NCBI GenBank assembly: GCA_904394705.1 | Contig: CAJFNJ010000008.1 | Span: 1 to 64,000 of the forward strand | Length of the DNA: 64,000 nucleotides | DNA from: Avimicrobium caecorum | GTDB lineage: Bacteria; Bacillota; Clostridia; Oscillospirales; Ruminococcaceae | Reading direction: 5' to 3' | Notes under the pieces: generated by a model | What the model saw: the letters and a program-made list of their open reading frames with translations, nothing else | Databases searched by the model: none | Told to the model about the DNA's origin: nothing | In this document: piece by piece, positions 34,079 through 41,503 of the stretch | How positions within the stretch are numbered: the first letter of the stretch is position 1 | How the letters are laid out: the number at the start of each line of letters is the position of its first letter | Program-made: the position numbers and the translations under genes

Positions 34079-34187
34079 CGTGATCCCTCCTGTCAATGGT
34101 CTGCGCAGTAAGGTTCCTGCGGAGCATACTCCTCTGATTTTATTCTAACACAGCGCCGCAGCATCTGAAAAGCCCTGTTTCATCCAA

Positions 34188-34223
34188 AAAAGCCGGTATA
34201 TCCCAGCGGACATACCGGCTTTT
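34188..34223 (-). terminator. Terminator of the C69 dipeptidase gene
   Basis: AAAAGCCGGTAT and ATACCGGCTTTT form a perfect 12-bp stem over a 12-base loop. Confidence 0.85.
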
Positions 34224-34286
34224 CGGATTTTATGCGGTCTGCCCTGAGATCAGAGACAGTGCGCTGTTCTTCGATCTGTGGAAAAC

Positions 34287-35774
34287 TCAGACATTTTCCG
34301 GAGGCAGGTACCGGGTGGAGCTGTTCTTGAGAATGCGTTCCTCGCCCAGCTGCTCTACCATCTTCCAGGCCCAATCCCAGGCCTTCTGTGCCTGTGCTTC
34401 GGTATAGGCCGAGAGCAGTTCCTCCGCCAGCTCCGGAGCCTCCTTCAGCAGGCTGCGGCACTTTTCACGGAAGGCAGGCTGTTCTGCGTCCCAGGCGGCT
34501 TCCAGCTCGTCTGCCGACTTGCGGATAGCCTCATGGGTACCCTTGTAGTCAAACTCGGTGAAGTACTGCAGAACACGGAATGCCCAGAATGCCTTGGACA
34601 CATCAATATGCAGCTCCTCCTCACCCGGGGCGAAGTGGGTGTCCTGGCTGACAGTCACCGGCAGCCACTGATAGCCCTTGGGTGCCCGCTTGGCGCCCAG
34701 GTACCACGGCACATAGGGGCTGATGCACGGCTTGGGAGCCGCACGCCAGATACAGGTCATTGCCGGCTCTTCCGCAAACTCGATCACCGAGGATTCCGCT
34801 GTCATGGCGTTACAGAGCGGACAGGGATCACGGTCAATGTGCGGATTGCGCTCATAGCCGTTGTTGTAATCGTCTTCGGTGCCCTCAAAGTGGCTGGACA
34901 GCAGACGGCGCAGCTCTGCTACGGTGTACTTCCGGGGTGCCTTGCGGGAGAAGGGACGCCACTCCTCAGGGCGCTCTCCCAGCAGCATGGGCCAGGTCTG
35001 ACGGGCACGGATCAGGTTATGTACCTTGTCCGGGCCGTCCTGATAGGCTCTCGCAAAGTCAAAGTCGCTATAATCACCGGGAACAGCAGGCTGATACCAG
35101 CCGTTCTTCATGGCATACTCCACCAGGTCCTTGGAGAAATAGCAGTTCTTGTGCTCAGCGTCTGCGAAATCCACCTCATGGATGGTGTAGTTATTGGGGA
35201 TCATGTAGACATGGTCGTCCGGGATACGCTTGGCAACATACCGGCGGCCTGTGGGGATCTGGAACACCCAGGCCTCGTTCTTATCGCAGAACTGATAGCT
35301 GCGTCCGCTGGTATAACCGAACTCCTCGATCAGGGCGCCGGCAATCTCCACGGCCTCCCGGGCGGAACGGGCACGCTCTGCCACCAGACGGCGCAGACCA
35401 TAGCCGATTCCCATATCCTCGGGCTTTTCCTCGCCGATCTTACTGGGACGGCAGGCGTTGGAAACCACTGCCACACCCCATTCATTTACAAAGCAGTCCG
35501 CAAAGGAGATACCGCCCTCACAGCGGAAGTCCGACCACTGATAGGCATAGGTCTCCTCCACCTGGGGGATCACACCCTTGGCATCCGCAAAGCGGATGGT
35601 CTCACCAGGCTTATGACGGATACGGGGAACCTTGTGGACCTGGATCACACAGTCGTAGTCATCTTCGTTATGAGCTACCAGTACATATCCTGTGGCAGAG
35701 GCATCCTTGCCGACAATAATAGTGCTGCAGCTGCCTCGGTCCCGGGACGGGGAATATTCATAATCAAATGCCAT
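34287..35774 (-). CDS. C69-family dipeptidase (PepD-like)
   Basis: A 495-residue peptidase of the Ntn-hydrolase fold. The nucleophile is probably the Cys in RGSCSTIIVGKDAS (about residue 16), followed by GYVLVAHNEDDYD, as in dipeptidase A. A short N-terminal propeptide would be removed autocatalytically. No signal peptide, so it acts in the cytosol on dipeptides. The ATG at 35774 follows AAAGGAG; an upstream in-frame start is rejected. Promoter at 35860-35888. Length matches the longer clostridial members. Confidence 0.9.
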   Translation of the reverse strand: MAFDYEYSPSRDRGSCSTIIVGKDASATGYVLVAHNEDDYDCVIQVHKVPRIRHKPGETIRFADAKGVIPQVEETYAYQWSDFRCEGGISFADCFVNEWGVAVVSNACRPSKIGEEKPEDMGIGYGLRRLVAERARSAREAVEIAGALIEEFGYTSGRSYQFCDKNEAWVFQIPTGRRYVAKRIPDDHVYMIPNNYTIHEVDFADAEHKNCYFSKDLVEYAMKNGWYQPAVPGDYSDFDFARAYQDGPDKVHNLIRARQTWPMLLGERPEEWRPFSRKAPRKYTVAELRRLLSSHFEGTEDDYNNGYERNPHIDRDPCPLCNAMTAESSVIEFAEEPAMTCIWRAAPKPCISPYVPWYLGAKRAPKGYQWLPVTVSQDTHFAPGEEELHIDVSKAFWAFRVLQYFTEFDYKGTHEAIRKSADELEAAWDAEQPAFREKCRSLLKEAPELAEELLSAYTEAQAQKAWDWAWKMVEQLGEERILKNSSTRYLPPENV

Positions 35775-35859
35775 GTCAATGAATCTCCTTTCGGCTGTCT
35801 GCGTCAAATCCGATGCGCATTTTGAATCTATAACAGCCATGAAATTTCAAGTTGTTTCT

Positions 35860-35888
35860 ATCATACTCGATATACGAAGTAAAATCAA
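35860..35888 (-). promoter_or_regulatory. Promoter of the dipeptidase gene
   Basis: Minus-strand TTGATT (35883-35888), 17 bp, TATGAT (35860-35865). Confidence 0.65.
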
Positions 35889-35895
35889 CACTTTT

Positions 35896-35919
35896 TGCAG
35901 GATTTTTGCGCAGGATTTT
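35896..35919. repeat. Tandem 12-bp repeat next to the dipeptidase -35 box
   Basis: TTGCAGGATTTT (35896-35907) and GCGCAGGATTTT (35908-35919) are adjacent and share 10 of 12 bases. They begin 8 bp upstream of the -35 box, a place suited to an activator or repressor. Confidence 0.45.
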
Positions 35920-36010
35920 CGTCATTTTGATTTCGGTATGACGGATAACTTTTATAAAATTGCATTTCACCGCATAAGAGCGTCGTTTTCTCCCCTGGCA
36001 CGGCACGCAA

Positions 36011-36045
36011 AAAAGAACCCCCGGAGGAATCCTCCGAGGGCTTTT
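36011..36045 (-). terminator. Terminator of the lysine-type ABC operon
   Basis: CCC and CGGAGG pair with CCTCCG and GGG across an AAT loop and one mismatch; an AAAAAA run on the left gives the T-run on the minus strand. It lies 13 bp after the ATPase stop. Confidence 0.8.
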
Positions 36046-36057
36046 CCTTATAGATTA

Positions 36058-36798
36058 TCAGCGATTGGTGAAGCGGGACAGGAACTCCTGGGTGCGGGGG
36101 TTCTGCGGATTGCCGAACACCTCTTCCGAAGTGCCCTCCTCACAGATCACGCCATCCGCCATGAACACCACATGGCTGGACACATCCCGGGCAAAGGCCA
36201 TCTCATGGGTTACCACGATCATGGTGAGACCTTCCTCTGCCAGCTGGCGCATAACCGAGAGCACCTCCCCTACCATCTGGGGGTCCAGTGCCGAGGTGGG
36301 CTCATCAAAGAGCAGCACCTCCGGCTCCATGGCAAGGGCACGCGCAATGGCGACACGCTGCTTCATACCGCCCGAGAGCTGCCGGGGACGGGCATTTACA
36401 TAGGGAGCCATTCCCACCTTCTCCAGGAAGCGCATGGCAGTGGCCCGGGCCTCCTCCGGCTTCTTGCCCAGCACCTTGATGGGGCCGACCATGCAGTTTT
36501 CCAGCACAGTCATATTGTTGAACAGATTGAAACTCTGGAATACCATTCCCACCTTGGCACGGTAGGCACAGGCGTCATTCCCCTTTGCGGAGATGGGCTT
36601 GCCGTGGAACAGGATCTCACCGGCAGAAGGACGCTCCAGCAGATTGATGCATCGCAGCAGGGTGGATTTACCGCTGCCGGATGCGCCGATGATACTGGTG
36701 ACATCGCCTTCCCGGACAGTAAAGTCCATATCCCGAAGAACAGTATGGTTTCCGAATGTCTTCTGAAGATGGCGTACTTCAATGATGGTTTCCGACAT
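36058..36798 (-). CDS. Amino-acid ABC transporter ATP-binding protein (probable lysine)
   Basis: A 246-residue ATPase of the polar amino-acid (GlnQ/HisP) family. Walker A GASGSGKST (about 36-44), Q-loop VFQSFNLF, signature LSGGMKQR, Walker B VLLFDEPTSALDP and the switch His in VVTHEM are complete. The ATG at 36798 follows AAGGAGG and overlaps the permease stop region. It powers import through the permease encoded immediately upstream. Lysine specificity is inferred from the riboswitch that leads this operon. Confidence 0.93.
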   Translation of the reverse strand: MSETIIEVRHLQKTFGNHTVLRDMDFTVREGDVTSIIGASGSGKSTLLRCINLLERPSAGEILFHGKPISAKGNDACAYRAKVGMVFQSFNLFNNMTVLENCMVGPIKVLGKKPEEARATAMRFLEKVGMAPYVNARPRQLSGGMKQRVAIARALAMEPEVLLFDEPTSALDPQMVGEVLSVMRQLAEEGLTMIVVTHEMAFARDVSSHVVFMADGVICEEGTSEEVFGNPQNPRTQEFLSRFTNR

Positions 36799-36799
36799 T

Positions 36800-37651
36800 T
36801 CACATACCTCCTTCGCTGGTTTCGGGCTGCTCCTGACGGGCACGGTAGTCGGCATTGGTCTCCACCGGACGGGGACGGTACTTGGTCATGCCCTCACCCA
36901 TGAGAGTATCGTTCATGGCAAGGTCATAGCTGTCCGGGCCAGCCATACGGTCCTCGATCACCCGCAGGATTCTCGAGCAGGTGAATGTGTGGATAAAGTA
37001 GATCACCATGGCAATGGAATAGGCCGGGAAGAACGCATAGGTGGCACCGACGATGCTCTTGACATTGTAGAACAGCTCTACAACGCTGATGATCGACAGA
37101 ACGCAGGTATCCTTGATGTTGATAATCAGGTTATTGCCGATCTGGGGCATGATATTGCGCAGTGCCTGGGGCAGAATGACATTGGTCATGATCTGCATGT
37201 GGTTCATGCCGATGGCCATGGCGCCTTCGGTCTGACCGGGATCGATGGAAAGAATACCGCCCCGGACTGTTTCCGCCATATAAGCGCCGGTATTGATGGA
37301 TACAATGAACAGGGCCGCAGTCCAGGTGCCCATGTGGATGTCAAACAGCATGGCTGCGCCATAGTAAATGAAGGCAGCCTGTACCATCATGGGGGTGCCG
37401 CGGAAGATCTCTACATAGGCATTGAGCAGAGCCTTGAAGAAGCCCACCACTGCCCAGTGCACCGGATTCTCCTGGCGGTTGGTGGGGATTGTCTGCACAA
37501 TGCCCACCGCAAAGCCGATCACACAGCCGATGGCTGTGGAGATCACTGCGATCACCATGGTTTTCCACGCACCCGAAAGGAGCATGGAGCCGTATTCATT
37601 CAGAATATATGCCACCCAGCCGAAAAAGTCATTCGCCTCAGGGAGTGCCAT
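36800..37651 (-). CDS. Amino-acid ABC transporter permease (probable lysine)
   Basis: A 283-residue inner-membrane permease of the HisMQ family with a long hydrophilic C-terminal tail. YVEIFRGTPMMVQAAFIYYG and the EAA loop GAMAIGMNHMQIMTNVILPQ are diagnostic. Only one permease is encoded, so it likely works as a homodimer. It lies between the binding lipoprotein (32 bp upstream) and the ATPase. Confidence 0.93.
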   Translation of the reverse strand: MALPEANDFFGWVAYILNEYGSMLLSGAWKTMVIAVISTAIGCVIGFAVGIVQTIPTNRQENPVHWAVVGFFKALLNAYVEIFRGTPMMVQAAFIYYGAAMLFDIHMGTWTAALFIVSINTGAYMAETVRGGILSIDPGQTEGAMAIGMNHMQIMTNVILPQALRNIMPQIGNNLIINIKDTCVLSIISVVELFYNVKSIVGATYAFFPAYSIAMVIYFIHTFTCSRILRVIEDRMAGPDSYDLAMNDTLMGEGMTKYRPRPVETNADYRARQEQPETSEGGM

Positions 37652-37683
37652 AGGATTTCCCTCCTAATCTAAATTGCGCCGGA

Positions 37684-38547
37684 TCACTTGCTCAGCGGCT
37701 GAACGCTGATTGCCTGATCCATCAGTTCAGTAAAGTCCTCTTCTGTCATAGTGGAGAGTACGCTGTCCAGCTTCTCCTTGAGCTCAGTGTTGCCCTTCTT
37801 GAGGGAGATACCAATGTTGATATCTTCATCCGAAACCTCGAACTCACCCTCGGTGCCGGTGAAGTCCAGCATGGTGAAGTCAGAGTAAGCAACGCAGGCT
37901 GCCAGACCAGTGGGCTTATCGGTTACCACGATGTCGCAGGTGCCGCTGTTCAGAGCAACCAGCATAGCCGGAGCATCTGCCTGAGCCGGCAGGATATTGG
38001 CATCCGGGATCTGGGGCAGGCAGTTGTTGTACCAGATGGTGTTCATCTGGCTGGTGGCAGTGGCACCGCTGAGATCTGCTACGCTGGCAGCCGAAGCATA
38101 CTGGGAATCCGACTTGGTCAGAGTGACGATGGTAGCATAGAAGTAGGGCTCAGTGAAGTCCACCTGCTGCATACGGTCTGCGGTAATGGACTGACCAGCG
38201 ATAACACAGTCCACTGTACCGGACTGTACAGCCGGGATCAGGCTGTCCCAGTCGCTCTTGACAATCTCCAGCTCCACACCCAGTTCCTCAGCCAGCTTCT
38301 TGGCAATGATCACATCATAGCCGTTGGCATAGTTATTGGAATCCTTGATCGGCACAGCGCCATTGGAATCATCGGCCTGGGTCCAGTTGTAGGGGGCGTA
38401 GGCACATTCCATGGCAACGGTCAGGACGCCGTCCTCCAGGCCGCTCTTGGCAGCAGTGCTGCTCTCTTCCCCGCCGGAGCAGGCGGTCAGGCCCAGGGTC
38501 ATCAGTGCGGCCAGTGCAGCTGCGGACAGTCTTCTTGCAATACTCAT
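37684..38547 (-). CDS. Amino-acid-binding lipoprotein of the ABC importer
   Basis: A 287-residue lipoprotein: signal peptide with lipobox LTAC (Cys at about 23), then the family 3 solute-binding fold. VAMECAYAPYNWTQ (about 44-57), YANGYDVIIAKKLAEELGVE and DCVIAGQSITADR (about 115-127; Arg for the carboxylate) are typical of polar amino-acid binders. The riboswitch upstream suggests lysine as the ligand. It is the first gene and likely the most expressed of the operon. Confidence 0.92.
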   Translation of the reverse strand: MSIARRLSAAALAALMTLGLTACSGGEESSTAAKSGLEDGVLTVAMECAYAPYNWTQADDSNGAVPIKDSNNYANGYDVIIAKKLAEELGVELEIVKSDWDSLIPAVQSGTVDCVIAGQSITADRMQQVDFTEPYFYATIVTLTKSDSQYASAASVADLSGATATSQMNTIWYNNCLPQIPDANILPAQADAPAMLVALNSGTCDIVVTDKPTGLAACVAYSDFTMLDFTGTEGEFEVSDEDINIGISLKKGNTELKEKLDSVLSTMTEEDFTELMDQAISVQPLSK

Positions 38548-38599
38548 GTCAGTTTCTCCTTTTCATTCTCACTTGGTGGTTCCCCATGGTCCAGTCAAA

Positions 38600-38641
38600 A
38601 AGAAAAGACCATGGCGCAGTCCCGTGAGACGCTCCATGGCC
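38600..38641 (-). terminator. Riboswitch expression-platform terminator
   Basis: CCATGG segments at 38609-38614 and 38634-38639 pair around a 19-base interior, followed on the minus strand by TCTTTTCTTTTT. A third CCATGG (38584-38589, extended to CCATGGTC) can pair instead with 38607-38614, giving an alternative fold. Confidence 0.7.
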
Positions 38642-38705
38642 TGTGAAATACAAAAGCTCCCGCTGCGGGAAATCCACAGCCAGATGATACATCACAAGTG
38701 TAGGA

Positions 38706-38916
38706 ATGGTAGCGCTTCACAGATGCACCGCTGAAAGGGGCTCACCCGTCAGCAGCGCTTCACAGATGTGACAGTCCGTCAGATCTTATTCTGACGGCCC
38801 AACGAAACAGCGGATCGTCCTCTGCTTCATTTCGGCGGCTGACACCTTTCCCACAGACGGCTGACGATCCAGCTTTTACTGTCTGCGGTACTCATTACAA
38901 ACCGCGCCTCTACCTG
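38706..38916 (-). ncRNA. Lysine riboswitch (L-box) aptamer
   Basis: On the minus strand the leader reads GGTAGAGGCGCGG, then GAGTACCGCAGACAG, then GGGAAAGGTGTCAGCCG-CCGAA, the conserved core blocks of the lysine riboswitch, in the right order. The 5' GGTA/GCGC and 3' GCGCTACC (38708-38716 region) close stem P1. The aptamer starts within about 5 nt of the promoter's expected start site and ends about 65 nt before the terminator. Binding of lysine should end transcription before the ABC operon. The 518-bp gene-free stretch is explained by this element plus two divergent promoters. Confidence 0.9.
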
Positions 38917-38926
38917 ATGTTTGTTC

Positions 38927-38955
38927 ATTCTATCACAGAACATTCACATTGTCAA
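38927..38955 (-). promoter_or_regulatory. Promoter of the lysine-riboswitch ABC operon
   Basis: Minus-strand perfect TTGACA (38950-38955), 17 bp, TAGAAT (38927-38932). Confidence 0.85.
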
Positions 38956-39005
38956 CTGTCTGTTTACAAAAAATGTCCGTTTTATGCCCTTTTCCGGGGT
39001 TCCCC

Positions 39006-39034
39006 TTGCATTCTTCCGCAAAAATCCCTACAAT
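39006..39034 (+). promoter_or_regulatory. Promoter of the S41 peptidase gene
   Basis: TTGCAT (39006-39011), 17 bp, TACAAT (39029-39034), 32 bp before the start codon. Confidence 0.7.
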
Positions 39035-39065
39035 AAAATCAGAATTTCTTTGCCGGAGGCCATAT

Positions 39066-40325
39066 ATGAAACGCTCCCTGAAACTTCTCACAGCCGGCCT
39101 GTGCGCCCTTGGACTGACCGCTGCTGCCGCCTTTGGGTTCCTGCGTTACCAGAACCAGCGCACCCAAACCCTCCTGGGGCTTACTACCGAACAGAAGCTC
39201 CAGGACTTCGATGCGCTCTGCACCCTGCTCGACCGGAACTATCCCTTCTGGAAGGAGGCGGAACAGGCCGGACTGAACCGTTCAGAGCTGTACCAGTCAG
39301 CCCGGGAGGAAATCGCCCGAACTGATACCGATATTGCCTATTTCAAGGAGATCGGGCAGTTCCTGGGCGAATTCCAGGGGCTGGGGCATCTCTCGGTCCT
39401 GGACGGGAGCATGTACCGGCTGTACCTGGACACGCTGGACAGCGGCAGTTCCCTGCTCTCAGACCAGGAGCAGGACTCCATCGCAATGATCCGCTCGGTG
39501 CTGGAATCCCCGGCGGTGCAGCACACATACAGTCTGCTGGATCAGAGCCATACAGGATTCCGCAGCACCATCGGGCTCAAGGCGGAGTATCAGAGCGGAG
39601 CGGAAAATTCTGTACCGGCTGCTGAGCCCTCCGGCATCACCTCTGAAATCCTGGCGGACGGCAATGCCGCCTACCTGAAGATCGACAGCTTTGCGCTCAC
39701 CGGCTACGAAGCGGCCCGGACAGAGCTGGAAAACTTCTTTGCCGAGATCCGGCAGGTGCCCAATCTGATCATCGATCTGCGCGGCAACGGCGGCGGCAGT
39801 GACCGGTACTGGGAAGATCTGCTGGTGCGCCCCAATGCCGCCCGGCTGCTGCACTCCGAGCGGCGGTACCTGCTGAACCTCACCGAGGAGACCCGGGCCT
39901 ACCTTGACACCCTCGGCCTGACTGCCCAGGAAATCTCTGCACTGCCGGACAATCTGCAGCCGGCTGCGGAGGGCTTCACCCACTGCGTCTGCGGCGTCAC
40001 TGAGTTTGAGCCTGCCCCCTCTCCCTACCCCGGGAAGATCTGGGTGCTGGTGGACGAAGGTGTCTACTCCGCCTCGGAGAATTTTGCAGCCTTCTGCAAG
40101 AATACCGGCTTTGCAACGCTGGTGGGCGAACCCACCGGCGGCGATGGCGGAATCGCTGACCCCATGCTGTTTGCCCTGCCGGAAAGCGGGCTGGTGGTAC
40201 GGTTCAGTGTATTTTATGGGCTGAACGCCGACGGCAGCGGCAACGAAGCGGCTGGCACCCAGCCGGATTATACCGTTTCCGAGGGGGACGATGCTCTTGC
40301 CAGCTGCCTCTCCCTCATCGGCTGA
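39066..40325 (+). CDS. S41-family peptidase-like exported protein
   Basis: A 419-residue protein with an N-terminal signal anchor (about 5-25) and a tail-specific-protease domain near the C terminus. LIIDLRGNGGGSDRYWEDLL (about 235-254) and GVYSASENFAAFC (Ser nucleophile at about 335) are the S41 landmarks. In CtpA-type enzymes a Lys occurs in TFGKG; here the site reads TGGDGG, so the Ser-Lys dyad is not present and catalysis, if any, must use other residues. No clear PDZ domain. GGAGG precedes the ATG at 39066; the frame is open further upstream without a ribosome site. Confidence 0.85.
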   Translation: MKRSLKLLTAGLCALGLTAAAAFGFLRYQNQRTQTLLGLTTEQKLQDFDALCTLLDRNYPFWKEAEQAGLNRSELYQSAREEIARTDTDIAYFKEIGQFLGEFQGLGHLSVLDGSMYRLYLDTLDSGSSLLSDQEQDSIAMIRSVLESPAVQHTYSLLDQSHTGFRSTIGLKAEYQSGAENSVPAAEPSGITSEILADGNAAYLKIDSFALTGYEAARTELENFFAEIRQVPNLIIDLRGNGGGSDRYWEDLLVRPNAARLLHSERRYLLNLTEETRAYLDTLGLTAQEISALPDNLQPAAEGFTHCVCGVTEFEPAPSPYPGKIWVLVDEGVYSASENFAAFCKNTGFATLVGEPTGGDGGIADPMLFALPESGLVVRFSVFYGLNADGSGNEAAGTQPDYTVSEGDDALASCLSLIG

Positions 40326-40493
40326 GAAGCCAGTGCAGACCCTCCTGCAAAATACACAAATTTTTAACACAGCACAGCGAAAATATGATATAATAGCCTC
40401 AGCAGGCCGGTATTTGCCGTCTGCCCCTTCAGCCCTTTGCATAGGCTGACTGAAACATGATTTTTGCCTTTTAATATCGGGGAGGTTTTTAAT

Positions 40494-40880
40494 ATGAAAA
40501 GTATCAAGCCCGGCCGCGGTCCTTCCATGATGGGCGGTATCTCTGCCCTGTTCGCCGCTCTGTTCGGTGTGTTCTGGATCATTGTCGTTCTGCAGAGCGG
40601 CGGCGGATTCTTCGCTTTCTTTGGCGTGATCTTCATTGCCATGGCGCTTGTTCAGGCCTGGTACAACTTCCATAACGCCAGCCAGAAAGACCGGTTTTCC
40701 AGCTTCGATATTGTGGACTCCCGGGAGGAAATGGACCCTCTGGACCCCCGGTATGCCGGTCAGGACGATATTCCTGTGCGCAGCAGTGATTCCGATGCCC
40801 CTCGGTTCTGTCCCTACTGCGGAGCCGAACTCCAGTCGGACTATCTGTACTGCCCCGAGTGCGGCAAAAAGCTGCGCTGA
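40494..40880 (+). CDS. Small membrane protein with C-terminal zinc ribbon
   Basis: A 128-residue protein with two membrane helices (about 13-58), an acidic linker (about 70-100) and a zinc ribbon CPYCGAELQSDYLYCPECG (about 106-124). GGGGAGG precedes the ATG; TATAAT at 40389-40394 is a likely -10. Similar small zinc-ribbon membrane proteins are widespread in Clostridia without known function. It may be co-transcribed with the XRE regulator 40 bp downstream. Confidence 0.75.
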   Translation: MKSIKPGRGPSMMGGISALFAALFGVFWIIVVLQSGGGFFAFFGVIFIAMALVQAWYNFHNASQKDRFSSFDIVDSREEMDPLDPRYAGQDDIPVRSSDSDAPRFCPYCGAELQSDYLYCPECGKKLR

Positions 40881-40920
40881 CTGTCGTTTTGACTGATCCT
40901 GATTCCGGAGGTGTTCTGTT

Positions 40921-41154
40921 GTGACTGCGTCCCATCGGGTGGGCCGGATTCTGCGCCGGTACCGCCTGGAACACCATCTCTCCCAGGAAGCCATGGCTGA
41001 CCTGTGTGAGATCAGCACCCGGCACTACTGTGATCTGGAAAACGGCTGCACCAATCCCAAGCTCGATACGGTAGAGCGTGTATTTGATGCGCTCCATCTG
41101 AGTTTCTGTCTTCTGGACCGTCCGGACTTCCACTGGACGGAAGAGGAGATTTGA
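40921..41154 (+). CDS. Small XRE-family transcriptional regulator
   Basis: A 77-residue protein that is almost entirely a helix-turn-helix (VGRILRRYRLEHHLSQEAMA, then ISTRHYCDLENGCTNPKLDT). The start is GTG, preceded by CCGGAGGTG. Target unknown. It lies just before the glmS promoter and downstream of the zinc-ribbon gene. Confidence 0.85.
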   Translation: MTASHRVGRILRRYRLEHHLSQEAMADLCEISTRHYCDLENGCTNPKLDTVERVFDALHLSFCLLDRPDFHWTEEEI

Positions 41155-41155
41155 T

Positions 41156-41184
41156 TTGCATTTCCCACCGAAGTGTGCGATAAT
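41156..41184 (+). promoter_or_regulatory. Promoter of glmS
   Basis: TTGCAT (41156-41161), 17 bp, GATAAT (41179-41184). Expected start near 41191, about 87 nt before the ribozyme cleavage site. Confidence 0.65.
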
Positions 41185-41194
41185 GAATAAAATC

Positions 41195-41248
41195 CATCAA
41201 AGGAGGTGACTGCGGACAGCAACAGACAGTTTCATCAATGGAGGTGAC
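41195..41248 (+). repeat. Duplicated anti-SD-complementary element in the glmS leader
   Basis: CATCAAAGGAGGTGAC (41195-41210) and CATCAATGGAGGTGAC (41233-41248) match at 15 of 16 bases, 38 bp apart, and each is followed by a CAGCA...CAGAC stretch. AAAGGAGGTGA is fully complementary to the 16S rRNA 3' end, but no start codon lies at a suitable distance. Both copies are upstream of the ribozyme cleavage site. Confidence 0.6.
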
Positions 41249-41274
41249 CATCAGCAGACAGACTAACAAATATC

Positions 41275-41430
41275 AAAGCGCCAGAACCTGTATGGTTGAC
41301 GAGGCGGGAGGAGTATCGAACGATTCGGCGGGTGCCTCCCCGCTCGGTTCCGGAGCGCAGGACAGCGGACAAAACCTTTGGGAAACCAAACCGACAGAAC
41401 CCTGTCCACGGAACACATATCAGCCGGTTT
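41275..41430 (+). ncRNA. glmS glucosamine-6-phosphate-activated ribozyme
   Basis: The conserved core is present in order: AGCGCCAGAACC (41277 on), GTTGACGAGG, GTATCGAACGATTCGGCGGG, TGCCTCCCC and the downstream ACAAAACCTTTGGGAAACC segment. Cleavage is expected between A41277 and G41278. Self-cleavage when glucosamine 6-phosphate accumulates leads to decay of the glmS mRNA. It explains most of the 349-bp gene-free stretch before glmS. Confidence 0.93.
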
Positions 41431-41503
41431 CCCGGCATAAAAATGAATTTGAAATCGCTTTATATATGTGAACTTTCAAAACTGAATAAGGAGTAATACG
41501 ATT

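Noticed and set aside
41238..41471. 77-codon frame over the glmS ribozyme
   Set aside because: The ribozyme core explains the sequence; the ATG is about 30 nt from the nearest full ribosome site and the peptide has no sensible features.
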